This document shows positions 13,023 to 26,600 of a DNA stretch of 64,000 nucleotides, piece by piece. Positions within the stretch are counted from its first letter, which is position 1; each line of letters begins with the position of its first letter. Below the pieces are notes generated by a model that ran no database searches, was not told the origin of the DNA, and saw only the letters and a program-made list of their open reading frames with translations. Source of the DNA: Certhia americana. Its lineage: Eukaryota; Chordata; Aves; Passeriformes; Certhiidae. Where the stretch lies: the NCBI GenBank assembly GCA_018697195.1, contig CM031858.1, positions 113,460,380 to 113,524,379 on the forward strand, given 5' to 3'. The position numbers and the translations under genes are program-made.

Positions 13023-16000
13023 CTATAAAACAAAATTACCCACAGTAACCATGAATCTCAGTTGCCAGATACCCTCAAAAAACTGCATAAAATTAAATGT
13101 AAAGTTTGTACTTGAATTTCAGACACTCCACACTGTGAAACTGTTATCTGATGGAAATTTATGAAATTATGTGTGCAAGATACAATATTAGATTGTACCC
13201 TAGCATAATCAGTGCTCTAGAGGAAAAGTAAAAGTGATGGCAGGAATTAAATTTCTACCAGGTAGTTTCCTACTAGGTTGTGGAAGACCAGGAATTTAAC
13301 TCATTAACTGGGTAGCTATTCTAAATATCAGACTATAACATAGTCAATAATGTTTCAAATATCTTATTGCTCCATTTAGTATTAATATTGATTTAATTCC
13401 ATATTTTTCACATCTAAATACATGTCCTAATCATCAGACTGAAGAAGCTAACCTTTCACTTCCAATCCCTCTGTCGTGTGTACTTGGTTCAAATGACCAC
13501 TTCGTTCAAGTGGACCCTGAGTCACTGCCATCCTTTCTGGTATTTGCTAACAAGAAATACATAGGTGCTAATTTCTTCTCTTGCTTGATAAGTATTTTAA
13601 TAGAATTTAATGTAAATTGTGCCAAACAGCATGAAAGTGATTGCTATTGGAGTTTCAGTTCCTCAGAAAATATTTGTACAGTGTATAACCATGTCAGAAG
13701 GAGAGGAAATAACTCACCCTCAGACATCCTGTGATGACTAAGGTGTCCCTGGAAGAAAATATCAAACCCCTCTAAAGACAAAGGGAAATATCTTGGCTAT
13801 GATCAGCCTGAGTGATTGATAAGGGGGAGGCAAATCTGAAGATTTAGCTCTCCTTTTTAGAAAAGAACTTTTCAGGTGAATGTAACTCATTGTCTGTTTT
13901 GGATTTGCTTGGTGCAAGGGGGAACAAAAGCTGCTGTGATTTAAATCACCCTTTTTACTTTACATTTTGCTTTGATAGTTGAACTAAAAAATAAGTTCTT
14001 CACACCACTCAAAATCATAGTCTTTTTTATAACTTTAAGAGAAGATATTTAATTAGAAGTAAAATAAAATTACAGTGTTTCTTTAGAATTAAAGTGAAGT
14101 ATTCAGGCAATACATAAGAGTCCAAATAATATTCACAAGCTCTGGATTCATGTATCAAGGCACAAAACGTGCAACACAGTATTTTTGTTGCACAGCAGGT
14201 AATAGAAATATGCCTTGCCTACTCCTCTGTCTACTTAGAAAGCTGTATGTATATTTTTTGAGGATCAGCCATGGATTCCTACATTCCAGCTTCTGATAAG
14301 CGTAAAGGCAAATGGACATGAGGGCTGCTCCAACCCCTTCCAAACACTAAATCCTCTGAGGTGCCGAGCTCTGATGAGAGAGCATCTTAGCTGCTCACAA
14401 AATAGTGAGTGCTTCTAAGTGATGCAGTCAGAAAGCACCATTGTCTTTTCATATTAAATCCTGAAAAGCTTCCGGAAAGCACCAAACTTTGCCCACAGTT
14501 TGTGCTTACACATCCCTAATGAGATTCACTTTCTCTACTTAAAACATACTGCTTATTTTCCACTGACTTCAATTGAATTGCCAATTGCACTAGAGAATGC
14601 TGAAGCAACTTCTATTTATGGAATTTCCATTTTGGTTTGGGGATTTTGTTTGCTTTTTTATTCATTTTGTCCAAGAACACTTTTATTTTTCAGTGTCTCT
14701 GACAAAATTATATTCAGGCTGTGTTAAAGCAAAGCTTCTGCAGCATCAGAGAGGAAGGTTGTTTAAAAAGTACTGAAAGTATCAATAACAGAATGATGAA
14801 TCAAATGCTTTTATGTTGTTTAATGATGGGCATGTAATAGAAAATTATACTTACAAGCTGAAATAGACTAAACCCCAAAGATATAACCCTACAGTTAAGT
14901 ATTAATAGAAGGTAAAAAATGGTTCAGATTTTATCTTGCACCAGTAAAGCTAAAGAGAGCTGGAAGGAGAATATGGTTTCACGTCTGCCCTCTGCATAAA
15001 CATGCCCTACTGATTTTTTCAGTGTAGTTTTCATTTCATTTATTTCAGCATCACTTTGAAGGAACTCTATGATGTTCAGCTGAAAACAAGTGCATTAACA
15101 GAAAATCTTTATATATTAGAAGACCTCGGATGTGTTTTGTAATGCAGTGCTAAAGAGCAACTGTTAAAAAAGGACCAGGACATCAGACAATCAATAGGAA
15201 AAGTGTGTTGCTTTCAAACAAGTATCACAGCTAGCCTTAAAAGGTACTTTGCTACTTACATGTTGGCGTTGAGCAGTCCCTCGTGTTGTGGTACAGTCGG
15301 TGAAAGTGCTTGCTACACTCTGAGGAAAATGTGACTGGCCCTGTTTGAAAGTAAGGAGGAGTTAACAACAAGCTCTAAGTGCTACTGCTCTGCAGCTTCA
15401 ATGAATGACAACACCACATAGCATTAAGTTCATTTTTTCTTGGCTAAAATTGCATTTAGTCTTTAACTATCCCTTAAACTATGATGCAACACAAGAATAA
15501 TAATGCTAGCGAAATGACAGAAAGAAATTCTGTTGCTCTGCCTTTATGCTCATGATATAAAAAAGAAAAAAAAATGACACGTGGAAATGATGTGTTGGAT
15601 TAACCTTGAAATTCGAGTAATTCAAAATTAGCAGTAAAATTTCATATATGATGAAAAATAGAATGACAGCTACAGAAAAATTTAGTTTGTTCAATAGGTT
15701 CTGTAGTCTAATGGAGAAGGAATAATGCACCTGGACTGAGGATACTATTTTTAAAAGATAAATAAAAGCAATATTTTAAACAAATAGGAGTTTCTAACTC
15801 CTGGAAAAATGAAGTACTTTCATGTATTAATGCTTTTAATTTGCACATAGATGGTTTATAAAATTCTTAATATACAGTGTAGGTGTCGAGGGGAAAAAAA
15901 AGACAGCTGAATAACATCTAGGAACCTGATCTCCTGTTAAAATAATCCTAGTGAAAAAGCATACAGATGTGCAGAACGCAGGCTGTGTTTCATCTTTGGC

Positions 16001-17651
16001 AAGGCAAATCCCTGCATGTCAAGGGTATAGTGTGCTGCTCTCTTCTCTGGATATGCAACACCATCTGTTTATATTAATATTTGATAAAAAAGGTGTCCTT
16101 GCTCATGGCCAGGGAGTTGGAACTAGATGATTGTCCTGGGGTCATTGTCCACAATGATCTTTAAGGTTCCTTACAACCCAAACCATTCTATGGTTCTTTT
16201 TTTTCTATAAAAATATGGCTCAACTGTAGCAAGTTGCCAAATACTCCTTCTAAAATCCCTGATGGCCTTGGGAAAGTATTACTGGTGACATTCAAGTTGA
16301 AAAGGAGTGCAAAAATGTCATATTTGCGTCACGTAACCTGCTTAGCAAGAGTGTCACTGACAGCTGGGGATGAGTGTCCTGTGGTTTGGACAGAAAACAT
16401 CAACACAAACTGACATTAAGTGAATAACACTAAATTTAAATCTAAATTTAGTACAAGTAGGAGCCTTGAATAAGAATAGCTTGTTTCAAGCAATGCTACA
16501 AAATGATCCACATGAAGCAGACTTCATTGGCCAACTTTCCTTTCAGAGGGAGATAGGAAGAATTTCTGGAAAAAAATATTTGTTTCGTAACTTGAAAGAT
16601 GGTTTATGAGTCTGGTAAAATATATCAAGCTAATTCTCTCTGGATAGTGAAGTTAAACTCCATGAGCTCCAGAGAAGATTCCTCTTTATGACAGTGAACA
16701 TACTTGAAGGTTAGATATATTTTACAGTAGTAACTGGATTTCAGTAGATTTTTTCAGCTACAAATAAGCTTTTCAACAAACTGGAAGAGCAGCCTTTGCA
16801 AGTCTGAACTGGAATATTGTTGCCATTTTTTTTCATCTGAGTCAGTAATTAGACACAAGGAAAAATATGTAATTTGAAATTATCCAGCATATATGGAGAC
16901 AACACTGGCTTTTGTCACTGAATAAATTCCATGTCCCTTCATATAATATATGGTTTTCTAGCTCTCTTCCCTGTCATGAAAAATAGGCTGTTAATTTTAT
17001 TTGTGCCTTACAAAACACTCTGTGTCAGCTGGCTTTCCAAGCTAAATTGATAGATTGCTTTATGACTCACAAGATTATTTATGATTTTTCCTATAGCCAA
17101 GGACTGTTACATATGGTTCTTATTTGGCTTTAAAATGTGTCTATTATTCCTGGCATATGAGAAGTGAGCAATAATTTTCTTAATCCTGAAACTGTAAGGA
17201 TAATAGACTATAAAAGATAATGTTGATTTCAGCTTTTTTTTTTTTTTCTTCACAACTTCATTTGTTTAGCATGTCCTGATTCTTGAACTAGTAAGGACTA
17301 AAATCAAACAGTTAAATTAATGAAGGCTGCTAGAAGACTATGATTGGAACACAATAGCAAAACCCAAAGTTCCACTGTATTTGAAGAAAATGCCTACTGA
17401 TTACAGGATCTAATAAAGTCATGAAAAATAAAATAAAAAAAAAAAAAAAAAACCAGAAAGAAAACTTCATCACTGAACGTCTTTAGATATATTAAGAAAC
17501 TCCATTACTGAACATCTTAAGATACATTAAAAAAGAGTGAAAGAAAGAGGAGAGAAAGAGAGAGAGAAAAAGTGACAGACAGACAGACAGACAGATAGAA
17601 GATAGATAGGTAGGTAGATGGATGGATAGATAGATAGATAGATAGATAGAT

Positions 17652-17692
<41 letters not shown>

Positions 17693-20600
17693 GAAGGAAG
17701 GAAAAAAAGAAAGAAAATTCAGGAAAAAAAGAAAGAAAGTAATTGTAGGCAGAAATTTTGAGCCAATAAACTTTGAGTATTTTGGAATGATCCTGGTTTC
17801 CTAATTCATTCCAGCTAATCCTACCGAAGTAATTTCAACAATTTTGATGGCAACTACTCATGCAGAAAAGGACTGTCAATTTAATGAGTGGATCAGACCT
17901 TAAAGTATTCTTTTTCTTTTCTATGATTTACCACTCTCAGAATACCTCCTGTAAAACTCATGGTTGTTTTTCCCTGGTTTTGAGTAATGAAACTCATTCT
18001 GTATTCATTTCTTAGCTTCCCCAGATTCTTATGTTGAGCTTTTTATGGTGGCTGAGGAGTTTCTAATGCTAAAAATGAAAAGGAAATGGATTAAGTACTA
18101 ACATAAACAAATCTCTCTTGTCTATCCTTCCTAGGAGAGGAATATTCAGTGTTGCTGTGTTACATAGCATAGGATAGTTTGAAGCCCTGTGTTAATTTCT
18201 TTCTCATATGGACTGAAAATGGTCAGGCTCACAATTACTCTAGTTTACTGCAAGGGTGAAGTGCCAGCAGGCTCTGGCACATTTCCTGTAGATTCTGTTG
18301 GGTTGCAGTGACCATTGGAAGAAAGATCCTTAAAGTTGTGCTTATCCCAAAGGTTTGAGTACACTTGCCCCATGCAAAAGAGACAGCAAATACCTTCCTT
18401 TCTTGTCAAGCATTGCCTGAAATTTCCAGCAAAGAGGAAATGAATCATTATTTCCAATTCTCTTTTTCATGCTCCAATGGCCAACTATTTCTATAGCTTT
18501 TAGTCTCAGTACTTCAAATAACCGTGAAAATCGCCAAGAGATTTGCAGTGGCATTCTTTGAGACCTTCACTTTTCTGAATTACAGAAAGTTTGAACTGGG
18601 GAGCAAAGAAACAGTGCAAGCACCTTGTCATTGGCAACTCATATTGCATGTATATAGAGGGTACAATATTTTTCTCAATAGTTACAACACTGTCCCAAAG
18701 TTAAGTGCATTATACAACTCCACCTCAGTTTTCAAGTTCTTGACTGTAATCATCATAAACTTTCATATTTGAAACAGCAAGTTATTTTTATTTTTCATTT
18801 ACACTAATTTAATCCTTCCTTGTTCTATCTGTTTTCACTATTAAAATAAGCATTCACACGTAAACATCATAAGACAGATGCATAAAATCTTCCCTGATTT
18901 GTTGAAAACTTACTTGGCCACAAAGGTTAACTGCTTAAAGACATGTGCAGCCCGTTGTAAAGTTCTAAAATTAGTGAATGTGAAAATAAATATGGATAGC
19001 ACAATAGATTAAAAGTTAAACAATGACATTTAAATAATGTTTTAACTTACCACATTTTGAAATTTATTTTAGACCAGATAGTTCAGTTGATTATTAAATG
19101 AAATTAGAGTTCTTCAAAAAATTCTAGTTCTAAAATATGTCTATTTAGACATATATATCTATTTATTATCTATATATCTATTTACCTTCAGAAATGTTAA
19201 TTTGGTGTTGAGCCTCAAAAAAATTAGTCATGTGATATTTGAAGCTACCTAGCATATGAACGTGTGGGAAAACACAAACAGCTGCCTTACCTGTAAAATG
19301 TTTTATGAACTTGTCTTTTAGACTGGAATCTCTTGGAAAAATTTCTGAGGAGAGAAGAAATAAAAAATCATATTTATGTAGCCTAGGAATTACAATAAAA
19401 GCTCTGAAAGCATAATATGTCAAGATGTCTAAAGTAGAGAGAGAAGAGACCAAATAGCTTCCCAAATTAACTATAGAATTAATTTTCATGGTTGTGGGGG
19501 TGAGGGTATGTAAACAACATTGTGAAGTATTTCAGGTAATTCCCAGATGAATACTAAATGGTCATCCTACAATGTACAATCATTTTCTGACACTAATTTC
19601 TGCACATCTCTAGGTTTGAGTTAGTAGGGCTGTAAGTATAGCAATACTGCAAATAATATAAATATATTATCATACTTGCAAGTGTGTAAGAACCTGAAAA
19701 AAAATTACACAAAATACTTAGATATATACAAACTAAATATCACTTTTTGGGTTTTGAAATAGCAAGTATGTAAAGGGAAAAGTCCACGACAAATCACCTA
19801 AAATAGACATGGGCCATGCACATCTTCATTGCAATATTAGTAAAAAAATGGTCATGCCCTGCTGTGAAAACTGTTGAGAGTTTTAAAATATTCCCTTTCC
19901 ATTTATGGCATTTTTTCCCCAAGAAAGTACAAGAGAGTAGAAGATTCAGAACATACAAAAGAATCACAAAGAACAGAAAACGGAACTAACACAAAAAGAT
20001 AAAGTTCCTTTTTCTTTATTTTCCTCTTTTTTTCAATGGGATGCTGCCTCTGGCTGAAAGCAGAAACTTTTAATGCAAGTAAATATCCTCAGAACCAATA
20101 CAACTCCCACGGTCTCATGAATTTTCCACTGAAAAAAGTATTACAAAAATTTGGGGTACCTGTAGTTATTACTGGAGACAGTAACAAGCTGCTTGTTACG
20201 TCAAATTCAAAAAACTTCTCTGCAAGTTAGACAAGGAACATAACTAACTTGAAGCATTAGGAATTGCAGTTAAATATATTTATTGACTAAAAATATTTTC
20301 TAACATCCAAAGTAATTTTAAATCTTTGTATTCTCCTATATTTTCAATTCCCAATCTGAATTAACATTTAGCTCAGAAGAGAGCTAGTTTCCTTTCATAC
20401 TATAGAAAGATGTTGGTTATCTGCCAAGATAAATTCTTACCACTGGCTTTAGGCAGTTTCTTAGAGGTCACATGGGTGTATTTTTAGGCTGGGATTTTAA
20501 GATAAAATGCCCAACTCTTACTGCAACTCATCAAGGTTGGGAGACCTACTTTACTCAAGATTCCTTAAAAAGATCTGTTTTAACCAATTTCTTTTCTTAT

Positions 20601-23600
20601 GGCAGAAAAAAAATGCCATCCTTTCTCCAAAAAACTCAGAATTTTTCTGATAAGAAATGTCAGGTAAGGTAGTTTAAAATTATACAGAATGAAGAATATT
20701 AAAAGGCAAAATAGGGAAACGATTGGTGTGAGTTTTGAAGGAAATGCCTCAAGTGGACAAGTACTATTAATAAGCACAGACTGGGGAAGAGTAGGCTAGG
20801 AACTGACCCTTCTTGCTCAGACGAGCAACATTTAGGTACAGACACTTGCAAAGTACGTAGAATTTCCTATGGGAACAGTAGCTGCTTTTTGCCCCCTAAA
20901 ATTCTCTATTTGCCCCATTAAATCCTCTATTTGCCCATTAAATTCTTTAGGAAAAGACTGTGTACAGCCAAACCCCCACCCCTTAGTGCCCAGAAGGTGA
21001 AACGGGGGGGGGCAGATTGATGCCCTGACATGGAACTATGCATCGCAAGGATAAAATTGCGGCTAGCTGTGTTGGTAAACCAGAGAAGGAACACTTGAGA
21101 GCCTTCCACGAGTAACCCACACTGGCCTAGGGCTCACAGCAGCCCAGCCTCGCCTGCCCCGACAGGGAAATGTAGGTCAGTGGTGTGTTGAAAGGCAGCC
21201 GAGTGTCCCTGCCTGCGTGCCTGCCGCTCCCCTGCCGCGGCCGCTGTCCCCCCGGGCAGAAATCCGCTTTTCAGCAAGGGACCGTGGCTCGGCCTCCTGC
21301 AAGCTCTCGTTTGCTTAACGCTACAGTGCATGTGCTGGGTAAAACACAATCCGTGAGCCCCCCCAGCCCTGCACAAAAAACAACCTAAGCTCATTTGTAT
21401 GGGAATCACGGGCAGCGCAGGTTGCTGGAACGCTTCTGGCTCTTAATGGCAGAGGCAACTCCCCCTGAACTATGAATTGTCCAGCACAAACACAGTCATT
21501 TGCTCCCTTCTTGTAGCCAAGCCCTTCTGTCTGCACACAACTGAGAGTCTGAGGTCTCAAAGGACTTAGCATTTCAATCAAACTAATGAACATCTTCTTT
21601 GAATAGAATATGTGTCACTGACTCCTGATCACACTGCAGCCAGAAGCAGGATATCAAGTCCATACATACTTCTAACAAGCTCTTCTATAAAGCAGTGAAA
21701 AATCACCATGAAAAAGCCCCTGAACTAGGTTTTTATGGCTTCTAACAAGTTCTTAGTTGCTCCAGCATGTGTCTATCTATTATCTATCACCTATTAAGGT
21801 GTCCATTTACACAACAAAGGCTCATATCCTCACAATGCAAGTTAAATTCCTTTGACATACTAATTTCACAAAAGAAAAGCAAAAGTGTTAATATAATAAG
21901 ATAGATTGGCAAAGTAATACTAAAATCAAAACACTTCAGTCTCACTGGGAAAAATTTAAAAAAACAGGAAAATGAAAAAATAAAATGCCTTAAGTGTGCA
22001 ACCCACATGAATGGGAAGTATTGAGTGGAAAAAACTTACTCAATTCATTCTTGCCTCAAGACCATATTACATAAACTATTAAAATACAACCAGTATAAAT
22101 CCTATGGGATATAGTAACATTGGTTTTAATCAGCTGGGAGAATGTTTAACATATGTGAGAATATGTGGCACTTTTGTGCCCAGGCTTACAAAGTTTGCAC
22201 TGCTCACCACAGAGTACATCTGAGCTAAAAGGCACTTGAGCTATTGACCCTGTGTTCATTCTGGGCATAATCTCAATTTATAATCATAAAAAAACTTAGT
22301 TCGAGGATTTATTTCTTATTTGCATTAGGACATCTATGTGTACCCTTAGATATTTACTCATCTGGGGCAAAATATTGCCTGTCCTTCCACAGACAGCACG
22401 GGCCATGGGCAACTATTAAATGGTGCTAAAATGGATTTGCTACTGGCTCTTCTGTCTAAAATAGCAGGAATGTTTATGGTAAACTCTAGGGATGAGACAA
22501 ATTTAGAGGGTTTTCCAGCTCTGCTTCACAGACAGAATGCATAAGTTTATAATGCAAAGTTATATATATAAAGGTTCTAAAACAATTCATACTGTTAGTT
22601 TGTGACATTTCAGAGATCTCATGGCTTTAGGTAAGAGGTGATTAGGTCTGCCTGAGTTTTATCCCATCTGGGATGAATGTCATGATCTGGAGAGCTGGCC
22701 AGGTCTGAGCTAGGAATCACTAAGTAATGGCTGATTCAGCTCTCCTCTCTCAAATTCTGTTATAAACTTTCCACAGTTGATTTAACCACTGTTGCAAAGC
22801 TAATTCCCCAGAAGATTGTTCATTTGGTTGTTACTCAGCACCCAGCAGCTGACAGGAATTTTTAACTTTTCACTAATTTGGGTGAAATTACAAAAAGGTA
22901 AGAGATTAAATAAACCACAGCTTGGGCTCAGGTTTGTCCTCAGCTGCAACTTAAGACATAGTTGCTCCACCTTCAATGGGTCATTTCACCTTTCTGTGTC
23001 TTCAGTTTCTCTTTGTTTTGTCTGTTCAGACTGCAAAGCTGTGACAGCAGGTGCTGATTTTTACCCTGTGTTTGCACTGTCTGCAGTATCATGTCACCAT
23101 AATTGTTCCAGGAACATTCATATTCTAGTGGAGTATAAATAAAAAGAAAGCGATCACAGCCCTGAAATAAGCCAACTCCACACAACAGTTTGTTGACTTG
23201 GAACATAAAACCTCCCCATTCCCAGGCAGAAAAAAAATAAAGATCTTCGTTTATGCTCCCAACAGACAACTTTTGTATACTTTTAGTTTATTCAGAGAAT
23301 TAGTGTCAATTGGACAGTAAAAGTGCTCCACTGGTCAAGGCTGGGCCAATCAGAAATGGTGGTAATACCTTTGTGGTGGCATATTTAAGAAGAAAACAAA
23401 AAGAAGTTATCATGCAGTTGTAACTACAGCCAAAAAAGAGCAGATTGAGAACATTGAGAGCAACAACTCTGCAGACACCAAGGTCATTGGAGAAGGGGGA
23501 GGAAGGGGAGGAAGCACTCCATTGTGCTGGAGGTGAGATTCCTCTGCAGCTGGTGGTGCAGACCATGGTGAGGCAACTATGCCCCTGCAGGCCATGAAAG

Positions 23601-26600
23601 TCCAGAGGGATGCAGATATCCACCTGCAGCCCATGGAGGAGGCCCCCACCAGAGTAGGTGGATGCCTGAGAGGAAGCTGTGAACCTCTGGAGGTCCAGGA
23701 TGGAGCAGAGTCCTGGCAAAGATTCGCAGATCCGTAGAGAGAAAAGCCCATGCCAGAGCAGGTTTCCTGGTAGGACTTGTTACCCCATGGGGACCCATGG
23801 TGGAGCAGCCTGTCCTTGAAGGACTGCACCCCATGAAAGAGTGGCCCACATAGCAACAGTTTGTGGAGGACTGTTCCCCATGGGATGGGCTCCAGCTGGA
23901 GAAGTTCAGCAAGAATTGTCTCCTGTGGGAGGGATACCATGCTGGAACAGCAGCAGAAAGGATATGCAACGAGCTGACCTAATATCCATTCCCTGTCTCT
24001 CTCTGTCACTGAGGGGGAGGAGGAAGAGCTGAGAAGAAGTGAGGGCTTGGGGCAGCTGTTTTGAAGGTCTTATATTGCTACGCATTATCTTGCTCTGATT
24101 TTGCAAGTAGTAAATTCAATCTCTAACTCCAGCCTGTTTTGCCCATAATGGTACTTGGTGACTGATCTCTCCTGGTCCTTAACTATGAACTTCCATTATA
24201 TTTTCTCCCCCCTGACCAGTTGCAGAGGGGAGTGATAGAGTAGCATTGGTGGGTATCTGTCATACAGCCAGAGTCAACCCACTACAGCTGTGCATTTTCT
24301 TGTTTCTATCTGTGAAATGGCAGAAGAAACCTGTCAGCACTAAGATGCAGCTGCTTCTATTATAAACCCAGATGCAGGATTCCAAAACCTTTTGCCAAGA
24401 AAATAGTATGTGGGTTTCAGTTTTTTGTTTTGTTTTGTTTTCTAGAAAGAACATTTCATGTTATTAAACTGCTTACAACACAGTATGTTTTAGCAGAGTT
24501 TTAAATAAATGTGATATTTTAAAGGACAAGACTCTCCAAAGTTTCAATTTATACAAAGGCTATATTGGTTCGCAGTTTACAAACAAATTTTGTAATGGCT
24601 GGAATATAATGCTCACAAAAATATTGGAACACTGTCAAAAAAACTGTCTTGAGTACTTACAGAGACAAGTCACATTTATTTGGGTGGAGTTCTTTGCCAC
24701 AAATTCTCCACCTTGCTTTAAGACGTCAACTCTTGCCTACAGCAACAATACAAGGTGAAACACTACTAGGAGGAGGTTTGCATACTTTCAGCAATGTCAA
24801 GATGGTATAGTTAGCACAGAAAATAAAATGTTTGGTGATAAAAGTGATTATAAAATCTTTCAAATGTAAATTCATAAAGAATTTTATTAGTTCCCAAGAG
24901 AATTGAAGCAACAGAGATGAAATTCAGCTGGAACAAGATAATAATACCCAAGTAACGTGATATGCTCGGAATATTAGTGAATAGAATGACATTGCAATGC
25001 CAGGATGAAAGTATTGTCAGCATGATTGTCCCAAATATACGTGAAACCCTAGAAAAACAGTGCTTAAAAAAAAAAAGATATTCAAAAACTTAATGTTTTT
25101 AAACATCCTTTTTCTGCATTTAATGTAAATACATAACTATTCCTTCAGCTTCTAGAAATAGATGTGCTACCTCAGTTTAAGAAAAAAAATTAGGAAGAGT
25201 TTTGCTCAAAATAGAAGAAAGTTCAAAGAGCAAAGATAAGGCATCCTAGTGGAGAAAAAAATTGTTAATGTTCATTTGATAAGAATTCAGTGCGTAGTAA
25301 AGCACAGATGTTTTACTTGGGAATCACAGATAAAATACCCTGTGAATAAATGGAGCATGAAGTGTGTGCTTAGAGCTCTGTCCTGGTAGGTAGAAACATG
25401 TGGCTACCACTGTGAGCAGCTGTCACAGGGAGTCAATCCCAACTCCCGGCTGGAGCACTTTCCACACCAAGGTTACTCAGGAAAGTGCTCAGGAAAGCAG
25501 CTCCTAACACAGCCCTCTGCAGCAGATGACGTTAAGCATGGTCGATTCAATTAGCATTATACTTCTTTCTACAGTATCCCAGCCAATTAAAAGGTCTTAA
25601 TTTCCTTCTTTCATTATTACACTTTGTCTGTGACCAGATTGCACCAAACTCTTACTTCTGAGCCCAGAGCTGGACAAAGTCCCTACCTGAAAACCTGGGG
25701 ACATCCAGAGGCTTTGCCTAGGCTGGAAATGTTATATTTTCTATGCTGCTCTGCCATTGCTACTAGAATGCTATTACTTTTTGTTCTGTACACAATAGAC
25801 TTATCAGTATATGTTGAAATGTTTCTCTGGTTCCTCGTGTGGTATCTGAAACAGCAGAGAAACACAGTATGCACTTTGTTGAAAATGTGTGATGATTTTA
25901 CTACTAAGGGACCACCAATTGATTCTGAGATCCTTAAAAGTGCTCGAAATGCTTAGGATGAATTTGTGGTCGTATTGCAACTCAGTTCACAGACTAATAG
26001 ATTTAATGCTTTTCCTATTGCAGTCTCATTGAGAGGGAGAAAATACCCATTTGTGTAACAAGGAGCAACTCCTTCTAACATTTTGAATCAAAAATCATTA
26101 AACATTTGATACTATATGTGCTAGAAATAACTGCCATATGAGAAAAGATCCACTTATTGATTTAATTTTTATTAAAAATTAATTAATTTATTTTAGTCCT
26201 CTTAGGCTAATCATCTGCCATTTCTACTACATAAACTGCATTTCTGCTTTTGTTTTGTTCTTTCTCTTCCAGTTTTCTGCAATTAAAAGTTTTACAATAA
26301 TTTCTAATTGTCTTAGTAATTTGTTTGTTTACATACCCCCACCCCAACTCACATACCCTGTTTTCCTCCACTAGATCTGCAATTCATTCCTTTAGACTAG
26401 GGAAAATATCTATTTCTGTGTGCAGTATTCTGAGAAGTCACTGTGCTACTACTCCTGTTAAGTCACACACACAGTTCCCACTTACTGAATACTTTTGTTT
26501 TGAGACTTTGATGTGTACATACTGAGCATAGATGGAAAGTGAGTCAATGCTCCAGACAGACACATTCCTTTCCGGATGTAATATTACTGTTTGAAATTCA

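Larger units (their letters stand above)
15341..19290 (-). other. ALKAL1: ALKAL1 intron 2
   Basis: This phase 1 intron of 3950 bases begins with GTAAGG and ends with TTTCAAACAG. It contains a CR1 3' end (16095-16205), a poly(A) tract with an upstream AATAAA (17412-17452), a pair of 36-base imperfect repeats (17460-17530) and a composite GATA microsatellite. Confidence 0.9.

Noticed and set aside
17573..17693. Possible CRISPR-like regular array
   Set aside because: The repeat unit is 4 bases with no spacers; it is a GATA microsatellite in vertebrate intronic DNA.
23410..24009. Minus-strand frames of 199, 137 and 130 codons
   Set aside because: They run antisense through an ERV LTR; the repeated Trp/Gly/His-rich words come from its internal tandem units.
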